Shown here piece by piece: positions 57,468 through 64,000 of a stretch of DNA of 64,000 bases. Within the stretch, counting starts at the first letter, position 1, and each line of letters starts with the position of its first letter. Source of the DNA: Tamlana sp038148895 (GTDB lineage Bacteria > Bacteroidota > Bacteroidia > Flavobacteriales > Flavobacteriaceae). The stretch lies in NCBI GenBank assembly GCA_038148895.1, contig JBBVGQ010000001.1, one strand, 5' to 3'. A program made the position numbers and the translations under genes. Below the pieces are notes generated by a model, which was not told where the DNA came from, searched no databases, and worked only from the letters and a program-made list of their open reading frames with translations.

Positions 57468-58814
57468 ATGGAGTTTGTTATAAAAATATCCCAATTTTTG
57501 TTGAGCCTTTCACTGCTTATAATCTTGCACGAGCTCGGACATTTTCTTCCCGCAAAGGCGTTTAAAACTAGAGTTGAAAAATTTTATCTGTTTTTTGATA
57601 TAAAGTTTTCTTTGTTTAAAAGGAAAATTGGTGAAACGGTATATGGAATAGGTTGGTTGCCATTAGGAGGTTACGTGAAGATTTCTGGGATGATAGACGA
57701 AAGTATGGACACCGAACAAATGGCCCAAGAGCCACAGCCATGGGAGTTTCGATCTAAACCTGCATGGCAGCGATTAATTATCATGCTTGGTGGTGTAACG
57801 GTTAACTTTTTGCTAGCAATTTTGATATACATTGGCATGAGCTATTATTATGGAGAGCGTGTTTTGCCAGTTGAAAACATAAAGGACGGTTTAGCCATTG
57901 AAAGTACGGTAGCCAACAAAGCAGGATTACAAACTGGAGATAAGATTTTAGCTGTTGATGGCGAAAAAATCGAAACCTTTTCCCAGATCTCTGAAAAAGT
58001 ATTGTTTGGAAGTAAGATTTTAATTGAACGGGATGGCGCGCAATCTACCATAACTATGCCCGAGGATTTTCTTGCACAATTAATGGATTCAAAGGAAAGA
58101 GGGTTCATCAATTTAAGACAACCATTTATTATTATGGAGGTACCTGATACTTCATACAATAAAGCTAGCGGGTTTAAAAAAGGCGATATACTTTTGGCCG
58201 TAAACACCCATGAAACCAAATATATCGACGAGGTTAAAGAAGCTTTGGATGGGTTAAAAGGTCAAGAGGCAACGGCAACGGTAAAAAGAGATAATCAAAA
58301 TATTAATTTGCCACTCAAAATAAATGAGGAAGGTAAGTTGGGGCTTGTATATGCCGCAGCTTCAACTTCAGAAACTTTAGAGGCTTTGGGCTATTATAAT
58401 TATGTGACCAAAGAATATGGTTTTTTTGAATCATTTCCTGTGGGACTTAAAAAGACCAAAGAAAGACTTTCTTCATATTGGGACCAACTTGCTGCTATTT
58501 TCACACCAAGTACAGGTGCCTATAAGGGAGTTGGTGGGTTTAAGGCCATTTACGATATTTTTCCAAGTTTCTGGAGTTGGCAAGTATTTTGGACTATAAC
58601 AGCGTTTTTGTCCATTATGTTGGGCGTATTAAACTTACTGCCCATTCCGGCATTGGATGGTGGCCACGTTATGTTTTTACTCTATGAAATGGTTTCTGGC
58701 AGAAAACCGGGCGACAAGTTTATGGAATATGCCCAAATGGTTGGTTTTTTCATTTTAATAGCCTTGGTGCTTTTTGCCAATGGTAACGATATTTATAAAG
58801 CCATTTTCAATTAA
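57468..58814 (+). CDS. rseP: Site-2 metalloprotease RseP (M50)
   Basis: An intramembrane zinc protease of 448 residues that cuts anti-sigma factors and remnant signal peptides. The zinc site is ILHELGHFLPAKAF near residues 19-33, with the third ligand in LNLLPIPALDGGHV near 395. Two PDZ domains lie between (about 130-200 with AGLQTGDKILAVDG, and about 220-295 with SGFKKGDILLAVN). Hydrophobic spans flank these parts. It stands alone, with its own promoter. Confidence 0.92.
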   Translation: MEFVIKISQFLLSLSLLIILHELGHFLPAKAFKTRVEKFYLFFDIKFSLFKRKIGETVYGIGWLPLGGYVKISGMIDESMDTEQMAQEPQPWEFRSKPAWQRLIIMLGGVTVNFLLAILIYIGMSYYYGERVLPVENIKDGLAIESTVANKAGLQTGDKILAVDGEKIETFSQISEKVLFGSKILIERDGAQSTITMPEDFLAQLMDSKERGFINLRQPFIIMEVPDTSYNKASGFKKGDILLAVNTHETKYIDEVKEALDGLKGQEATATVKRDNQNINLPLKINEEGKLGLVYAAASTSETLEALGYYNYVTKEYGFFESFPVGLKKTKERLSSYWDQLAAIFTPSTGAYKGVGGFKAIYDIFPSFWSWQVFWTITAFLSIMLGVLNLLPIPALDGGHVMFLLYEMVSGRKPGDKFMEYAQMVGFFILIALVLFANGNDIYKAIFN

Positions 58815-58832
58815 ATTTTTTTAAAAAACCTA

Positions 58833-58862
58833 TTGCGTTAACTAAAAATATATATATATTTG
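58833..58862 (+). promoter_or_regulatory. Promoter of tRNA-Asn
   Basis: TTG at 58833-58835, a 19 bp spacer and TATATTTG at 58855-58862, a near-perfect Bacteroidota promoter 25 bp before the tRNA. Confidence 0.65.
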
Positions 58863-58887
58863 CGCTCGCAAAAGCGAAAAGATATCT

Positions 58888-58961
58888 TCCTCAGTAGCTC
58901 AGTTGGTTAGAGCATCTGACTGTTAATCAGAGGGTCACTGGTTCGAGCCCAGTCTGAGGAG
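58888..58961 (+). tRNA. tRNA-Asn (anticodon GTT)
   Basis: A 74-base cloverleaf. Acceptor TCCTCAG/CTGAGGA, anticodon stem TCTGA/TCAGA with loop CTGTTAA giving GTT, T loop TTCGAGC and discriminator G. CCA is not encoded. Confidence 0.95.
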
Positions 58962-58972
58962 CAAATAAAATC

Positions 58973-59001
58973 AAGCCTTACAGAGATGTGAGGCTTTTTT
59001 T
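58973..59001 (+). terminator. Intrinsic terminator after tRNA-Asn
   Basis: AAGCCTTACA and TGTGAGGCTT pair with one mismatch around a four-base loop, followed by a T tract. Confidence 0.75.
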
Positions 59002-59016
59002 ATGTCCAATTTTAAC

Positions 59017-60492
59017 TTAAATGGATTCTTCAGCCATTTTTACAAGTTGCCAATACGGAGGCAAATAGCCTCTTTCTTTCTTGAATAGCTCTACCTTCTT
59101 AGTCGTTTTAAATTTTAGGTTTTGGAATTGTTCAACAAAGTAGTTGTTTTTTAGCGCAGTAACGGCATCCATGCCTTCGGGGATGATAGATTCTTTACCA
59201 AACGCATTTTGAATGAAACAATAGCCTTTAACAAGCCTTGCAAGGGGAAGTGCCCAAATATTATAGTCAAGTTTTTTGCCATTATTTGCCTGACCTATAA
59301 GTACATCCATAACGGCGTTATCAATATGGTCTTGAAAAAGCGTTTCCTTATTTCTCCACTCACCCACGACACTAAGTGCAGGGTCATATTCCAAATCCGA
59401 AGGCATTTGTGTTAAAAAGTAATTAACACCAAAATCATGCAACCAATTAATAATTCCATTTGAGGAGATGGTAGATTGAAACTCCCATAAATTAATGCCA
59501 TAATGTTTATAGGCATATGAACCCACTTCAGAACAAAACATGGCAGAATCGTCATGATAGTCCATTTTAAAATCATATGGGATATGCCTGGTTTGGCATT
59601 CATCAAAAATAAATTTTGAAGCTTGGTAAGGAAGCGAGGGATTTGATGTTATTTCTGGTAAATCAAATCTCGGCCTTAACACCATAAACCTTAATTTTTT
59701 GTCTTTTAAATATTCATTTAAATTAGATATGGCAACACCTCTTTCAATATGTGCTTCAACAAAATAAGGGGTGTTAGTTTCTTCATCAATATGTATTAAG
59801 GCCACGTGTGAAAAATTGCCTGGATAATCGTTACCCCTCGAAATAAAAGCAGAAACTTCAGCACCACCTCTGCTTAACAATAAGTCGCCAGAATGCACTT
59901 TAATTCCAAAAACGTTTACAAATGGCGTTATAGAAGGCTCGTCTGTAACCAATGATTTAGAAATAAATTCGTTATCATTGGTTTGTAACAGTATCTCTTC
60001 AGTGGTGGCTCTCATGCCATAAAGTATTCGGTAAGATGTATTTCGTGCAATAGGAGAGCTCATATCCCAATGTTTTGAGTCTTCCTTTAACTTTTTTCGA
60101 ACACGATTGTAGAATTTTAAATACCAATCAGATTTATTTTTTTGAGCAGCAATTAACGCAGCTATTTTAAAGAATGAGTTTTCGATAAAACCGAATATCG
60201 TATCATCAGGATTATGAAACGTGTTTTCAAAGTCGTTTAAAAGCACATCATTTTCAAAAGTTAGTTTTTCAACTAAAGAATCCAGTTTAAGCGGTTGCAT
60301 TTCTTTGGCATTTTGAAATGACTTTTCTAATGAAAACCATAATGTGTCTTGGTTCCATGTGAAAGGAGTTTTTGTAGCCTTATAAATTTCACTATTATTT
60401 TTTGTAAAAGGAATAAGCAGTATGAGATATAACGCTATTAGAACAATAAAAAACAGACGTAATTTCTTCATAAATTTTAGATGGCTTTTCAT
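59017..60492 (-). CDS. YiiX/YebB-like permuted NlpC/P60 cysteine hydrolase
   Basis: A 491-residue protein; an ATG at 60471 (MKKLRLFF) may be the true start. An N-terminal membrane helix is followed by a helical region to about residue 200. The catalytic domain then reads HSGDLLLSRGG, ISRGNDYPGNFSHVALIH with the catalytic His, and DDSAMFCSEVGSYAYKHYG with the likely catalytic Cys. The circularly permuted papain-like order, His before Cys, is that of the YiiX/C92 group, which may act on lipid or peptidoglycan bonds. The large helical N-terminal part is not recognised. Confidence 0.7.
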   Translation of the reverse strand: MKSHLKFMKKLRLFFIVLIALYLILLIPFTKNNSEIYKATKTPFTWNQDTLWFSLEKSFQNAKEMQPLKLDSLVEKLTFENDVLLNDFENTFHNPDDTIFGFIENSFFKIAALIAAQKNKSDWYLKFYNRVRKKLKEDSKHWDMSSPIARNTSYRILYGMRATTEEILLQTNDNEFISKSLVTDEPSITPFVNVFGIKVHSGDLLLSRGGAEVSAFISRGNDYPGNFSHVALIHIDEETNTPYFVEAHIERGVAISNLNEYLKDKKLRFMVLRPRFDLPEITSNPSLPYQASKFIFDECQTRHIPYDFKMDYHDDSAMFCSEVGSYAYKHYGINLWEFQSTISSNGIINWLHDFGVNYFLTQMPSDLEYDPALSVVGEWRNKETLFQDHIDNAVMDVLIGQANNGKKLDYNIWALPLARLVKGYCFIQNAFGKESIIPEGMDAVTALKNNYFVEQFQNLKFKTTKKVELFKKERGYLPPYWQLVKMAEESI

Positions 60493-60689
60493 TTATGAAA
60501 GTTAAACTTAATTATGATAATAACTATTTATTAATTGAAACTAATTGTTCAATGTATTAGAATCGCTATCATTTTTTAATTAAAAAAGCTACAATTAGCA
60601 GGCAGATTTTAAATAATAATTTTGACGGTATTTTTATAAAACCCATTATATTTATCCCTTGAAACGCAATTTTTAATTGAGGATTTTAT

Positions 60690-60761
60690 GGCTCCATAGT
60701 TCAAGGGATAGAACAAAAGTTTCCTAAACTTTAGATCCAGGTTCGAATCCTGGTGGAGTCA
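60690..60761 (+). tRNA. tRNA-Arg (anticodon CCT)
   Basis: A 72-base cloverleaf. Acceptor GGCTCCA/TGGAGTC, anticodon stem AAAGT/ACTTT with loop TTCCTAA giving CCT, T loop TTCGAAT and discriminator A. It reads the rare AGG arginine codon. Confidence 0.92.
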
Positions 60762-60781
60762 CAATTTTAAGTGGTTGAACA

Positions 60782-60813
60782 AAAAAGGCTTACCCATTTG
60801 GGCAAGCCTTTTT
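60782..60813 (+). terminator. Intrinsic terminator after tRNA-Arg
   Basis: AAAAAGGCTTACCC and GGGCAAGCCTTTTT form a long stem with one mismatch and a four-base loop. Flanking A and T tracts make it usable from both sides, so it may also end the minus-strand GH43 transcript. Confidence 0.8.
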
Positions 60814-60866
60814 ATTTAAAATTTTAAGCTGATGAATCTTTTTGTACTTAAATCAGTCTATTAAAC

Positions 60867-62669
60867 TTACTTTTTTATCAGCTTTTTAAAAGCTAAACTG
60901 TTTTCTCCAAAAATTTTAACAGTGTAAATCCCTGAACTTAGAGTGCTTATCTCAATGGTATAATCTTTAGAAGCGTTTTTAGTATTTGATGAGACAATTT
61001 TTTGTCCTAATTCATTATAAATTTCTACGCCATAAATATTATTGCCCTTAATATGGATGTAATCTAACGCAGGATTCGGAAACATTGTAACGTTGAATTT
61101 GTCCTTCCTTGATATGCTTAATGACGGTTCAAATTTAGTTGCAATCCACCTTTGGCAAGGGTGGTTTGTATTTGGCCAAAGCTTAACCTGATAATCAAAA
61201 GTATATGCAAATGGTATTTCAAACAGGTTATTCTGAATGGAGGGGTAAATTAAAATTTGACCATTGGGAGATTGTACTACTCTAAACTTTTGATTGATGG
61301 CACCTGTGTATTGATTGGTTAACAGCAGTAATTCTTCATTATTGTTTCCTGCTGCCTCAACATAAAGGCTTTCGTCTTCGTAACTCTGAATAGTGTATTC
61401 ACCAGTTCCGAGGGGTGTAAATAACCACTTCTGGGCATCTTCTGTTTGATCTTCTGAGTATTGGTAAAGCGCTGCACCATTTATTGCATTATGGTTTTGA
61501 ACATCCAGAAATTTATTGCTGTTTACATTTTTTAGGGTATAATATCCTTCTTCTAAAAAATCCAGAGATATGAATGGCCATCCATCTGCGCCCCAATCCA
61601 ATTTAGCTAGGCCTAATCTAGCCGGCCAACCTGAAGGAGGTTGATAATAGTGGAAAGTTATATAATCTGTTCCATTTTCATTGAATACCCCAATATGCCC
61701 TGGGCCATAGTAACGATCATCAAATCCTCTGCTGTCATCATGTTGAAAAACAACAGTGCCACCACTCTCGGCACCATAAACTCTCATTTGTTTTCCATCT
61801 TTATCTACAAATGGTCCCTTAGGGTCTTGTGAGCGACCCATAACAACATAATAACTACTGTCAACACCCCTACAACAGCCTCCTTTGTTATAAAAAAGAT
61901 AATAATACCCATTTCTAAAAACCATACATGCGCCTTCACCTTCAGCGTAATCCCAGCTATTTGGTCCTGTCCAAGAATTAGCTATAGTTTTCCCTGGGAT
62001 ATTCCCAGCATCTGTTTTAGGCTTTCCTGATATTGAATCAATCTCAGTAACAACCATGCCTCTTTCATTAAAAGATCCGTATGTCATCCATATTTTTCCA
62101 TCATTACTACGAGAAAGTGCTGGGTCGATAACATTTAAGGCTATACCAGGTTGATAAGAATATAAACCCAAAAAACCTACATCTACCCAATTATAATCTG
62201 GGTCTTCGGGGTTCAATGATTTATTTGTAACGCAACCAATGGTAGAGGTCATGGTGCCCCACTCCGAACAAGAATAGTACAAATAATACTGATTGTTCAT
62301 GTAAATAATATCTGGGGCCCAAAAGATACCGTGAAAAACAGGCTGACCATTAGAGTCGGTCGCACCATGTACATAATCATTAATCCATTCGGGAAAATCT
62401 GTTGGAGTGAAAGGTGGCGGACCATCCTGCCAAGTAACCATGTCATAGGAATATTTTGCAAACATCGAAATTTCCCTATTCGCATCACCAGTTGAAAAAT
62501 ACCAATATCGGTCACCACATTTTACAATACTTGATGGGTCATGGGCTTCTGAAGGCCATGATTGAGCTAATACTTCCGTGTAAATTGATATAAAAAGGAG
62601 CATAAGAAGAACAATCTTCGGGCTTCCCAAGGCTTTCAATTTGAAGTTAAAATTTTTCATCTTTTTCAT
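60867..62669 (-). CDS. Secreted GH43 arabinanase-like glycosidase with ricin-type and T9SS domains
   Basis: A 600-residue protein, probably an endo-alpha-1,5-L-arabinanase. The signal peptide ends EVLAQ. The five-blade propeller has the catalytic base Asp44 in EAHDPSSIVK, the second Asp in NVIDPALSRSNDGKIWMTYGSF and the acid Glu in YAEGEGACMVFRNGYYYLF. A ricin-like CBM13 domain covers about residues 378-505 (ALYQYSEDQTEDAQKWLF). The type IX sorting domain starts NVTMFPNPALDYIHI. Other GH43 activities cannot be excluded. A VOC protein and gpsA precede it on the same strand, with a 21 bp gap to the former. Confidence 0.85.
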   Translation of the reverse strand: MKKMKNFNFKLKALGSPKIVLLMLLFISIYTEVLAQSWPSEAHDPSSIVKCGDRYWYFSTGDANREISMFAKYSYDMVTWQDGPPPFTPTDFPEWINDYVHGATDSNGQPVFHGIFWAPDIIYMNNQYYLYYSCSEWGTMTSTIGCVTNKSLNPEDPDYNWVDVGFLGLYSYQPGIALNVIDPALSRSNDGKIWMTYGSFNERGMVVTEIDSISGKPKTDAGNIPGKTIANSWTGPNSWDYAEGEGACMVFRNGYYYLFYNKGGCCRGVDSSYYVVMGRSQDPKGPFVDKDGKQMRVYGAESGGTVVFQHDDSRGFDDRYYGPGHIGVFNENGTDYITFHYYQPPSGWPARLGLAKLDWGADGWPFISLDFLEEGYYTLKNVNSNKFLDVQNHNAINGAALYQYSEDQTEDAQKWLFTPLGTGEYTIQSYEDESLYVEAAGNNNEELLLLTNQYTGAINQKFRVVQSPNGQILIYPSIQNNLFEIPFAYTFDYQVKLWPNTNHPCQRWIATKFEPSLSISRKDKFNVTMFPNPALDYIHIKGNNIYGVEIYNELGQKIVSSNTKNASKDYTIEISTLSSGIYTVKIFGENSLAFKKLIKK

Positions 62670-62690
62670 TAATTTTTTTCATTTGAATTT

Positions 62691-63038
62691 TTATTGGTCG
62701 GACCACACGGCAAGCTCATTACCAGAAGGGTCTAAAAAGTGAAATCTTCGCCCACCGGGAAAGGAAAAAATATCTTTAGAGATTGTTCCTCTTGCTTTTA
62801 GAATATTTTTTTTCACGAAATCAAGATTTTTATGGTATAACACAATTAATGCTCCATTTATAATTTTGCTGTCTGATTTTTCGAATCCACCTTCAAGGCC
62901 ACTTTCTGAAAAAGCCACGTAAGTTGGTCCATAATCAGTAAATGTCCAACCAAAGGATGTTGCATAAAAACGTTTTATATCCTCGAGGTTATGGGCTTTG
63001 AATTCAACGTAGTTAATGTGGTTGTCGGGTATATTCAT
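62691..63038 (-). CDS. VOC (glyoxalase/bleomycin-resistance fold) protein
   Basis: A 115-residue single-domain protein with the beta-alpha-beta-beta-beta pattern of the vicinal oxygen chelate fold: NYVEFKAHNLEDIKRFYATSFGWTFTDYG at the start and GRRFHFLDPSGNELAVWSD at the end, which carries the terminal metal-ligand Glu. Members include glyoxalase-like, resistance and dioxygenase enzymes; the activity here is unknown. It starts 16 bp after the gpsA stop codon and may share that transcript. Confidence 0.8.
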   Translation of the reverse strand: MNIPDNHINYVEFKAHNLEDIKRFYATSFGWTFTDYGPTYVAFSESGLEGGFEKSDSKIINGALIVLYHKNLDFVKKNILKARGTISKDIFSFPGGRRFHFLDPSGNELAVWSDQ

Positions 63039-63054
63039 TTCACAATGTTTTTAG

Positions 63055-64000
63055 TTAATCCAACCGTTCCGTTAGTTTTTTAAACACTTTTTTTGGGTTC
63101 TTATTTTCATAAAGTATGTCGTAAACAGCATCAATAATAGGTGTTTGTGCTTTCTTTTTGTTTTTTTGGTTAAGTATGTAAGCGCTTTTGGTAGCGTAAT
63201 AACCTTCGGCAACCATGCTCATTTCCATTTGGGCAGATTTTACGGTGTAGCCTTTGCCAATCATATTACCGAACATACGGTTTCTGGAAAACACGGAGTA
63301 GCCTGTAACCAACAAATCTCCCAAATATGCCGAATTATTGATGTTACGTTTCATTTTGTGTACTTTTTTTATGAAACGCTTCATTTCCCGAATGGAATTA
63401 CTCATTAGCACACTTTGGAAATTATCACCATAACCCAATCCGTGTGCAATTCCAGCTGCTATGGCATATATGTTTTTTAACATTACGGCGTATTCAACAC
63501 CAATAATATCGTCGCTTGTTTTTGTGTTTATATAATCGCTGCTTAAGTTTTTGGCTATGGCTTTTGCCTTTTCCTCATCTGAGCATGAAATGGTGAGGTA
63601 CGATAATCGTTCAAGTGCCACTTCTTCTGCATGGCATGGCCCAGCTATAACTGCGATATTGTCGAAAGGGACATTGTAGGCTTCGTGAAAATGCTCACCA
63701 ACCAACAAACCAGTTTCCGGCATGATACCTTTAACCGCCGATACAATGATTTTTTTGGAAATATCAACCGTTAGTTTTTCAAGCTCATTGTGTATGAAGG
63801 CAGAAGGAATAACAAAAATTAAAACATCGGCATATTCGGCAATTTCATTAATGTCGTTACTAAGCTTTAATTGTTGTAAATGGAACTCAACTGAGCTCAA
63901 ATAATTGGGGTTGTGCTGCTCTCGTAATAAATGTTCTTTGGTGTAAACACTTCGCATATACCAGCCAATTTCATCTAAGTTTTCCGAAAGCATTTTCACT
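63055..64000 (-). CDS. gpsA: NAD(P)-dependent glycerol-3-phosphate dehydrogenase, 5' end cut by window edge
   Basis: Makes sn-glycerol 3-phosphate from dihydroxyacetone phosphate for phospholipid synthesis. About 315 residues are visible; the N-terminal GxGxxG nucleotide-binding strand lies beyond position 64000. Motifs are VIFVIPSAFIHNEL, KIIVSAVKGI, IAGPCHAEEVA, EYAVMLKNIYAIAAGIAHGLGYGDN with the catalytic Lys, and NSIREMKRF. The visible ATG near the edge is internal. It supplies glycerol 3-phosphate; glpD at 17534 would oxidise it. Confidence 0.9.
   Translation of the reverse strand, partial: VKMLSENLDEIGWYMRSVYTKEHLLREQHNPNYLSSVEFHLQQLKLSNDINEIAEYADVLIFVIPSAFIHNELEKLTVDISKKIIVSAVKGIMPETGLLVGEHFHEAYNVPFDNIAVIAGPCHAEEVALERLSYLTISCSDEEKAKAIAKNLSSDYINTKTSDDIIGVEYAVMLKNIYAIAAGIAHGLGYGDNFQSVLMSNSIREMKRFIKKVHKMKRNINNSAYLGDLLVTGYSVFSRNRMFGNMIGKGYTVKSAQMEMSMVAEGYYATKSAYILNQKNKKKAQTPIIDAVYDILYENKNPKKVFKKLTERLD

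Noticed and set aside
60493..60689. Gap before tRNA-Arg examined for a small gene or riboswitch
   Set aside because: AT-rich sequence with no open frame of note, no conserved structure and no clear TAnnTTTG box.

Overview
The window is chromosomal DNA of a member of the Bacteroidota, most likely a free-living, probably marine, Flavobacteriaceae. The evidence is AT-rich DNA, promoter-like boxes of the Bacteroidota form (TTTG or TTG, 18-20 bp, TAnnTTTG), type IX secretion C-terminal sorting domains on three exported enzymes, OmpA with TSP3 repeats, an IPExxxVDY protein next to pyruvate kinase, a viroplasmin-RNase H, and short dispersed hairpin repeats common in this family. I see no IS element, prophage, CRISPR array or rRNA.

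Layout. 1-4.9 kb: truncated lpxH, queD, a 2-oxoglutarate oxygenase, a MATE transporter with two tiny membrane proteins, a GNAT, a universal stress protein and tRNA-Ala. 5.0-13.5 kb: a tight four-gene minus-strand operon (RND exporter; a 1471-residue adenylation/aminotransferase/acyl-reductase fusion; a BtaA-like aminocarboxypropyl transferase; a GNAT). It has the parts list of an uncharacterised amino-lipid pathway and is the most novel item. 13.7-28.8 kb: a DHFR-like reductase, GH51 arabinofuranosidase, glpD, an esterase-like hydrolase, AddB-like and AddA-like recombination nucleases, ompA and kbl. 28.9-40.4 kb: Mn-type SOD, a tandem pair of structured RNA-like elements, purF, a PfkB kinase, split ThrE exporter, rnhA, purN, acpP-fabF-rnc, IPExxxVDY and pyk.

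40.4-55.4 kb: mfd, a thioredoxin-like protein, yraN, then two metal-uptake loci. The first is a plus-strand operon of a DtxR/MntR-like regulator, a membrane-anchored DtxR-FeoA fusion and a FeoB split into GTPase and permease. A TonB-dependent receptor with a CxxC plug faces it. The second is a classical minus-strand feoA-feoB with a 45-residue Cys-rich FeoB-associated protein. Similar TTTAG/CTAAA palindromes lie at the promoters of all three transcripts, suggesting one metal-responsive regulon. Regulator metal-site residues and FeoB motifs hint that the split system may carry manganese. 55.4-64 kb: M1 aminopeptidase, RseP protease, tRNA-Asn, a YiiX-like cysteine hydrolase, tRNA-Arg, a secreted GH43 arabinanase, a VOC protein and truncated gpsA.

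Functions are read from sequence motifs by eye without database searches; domain borders are approximate.
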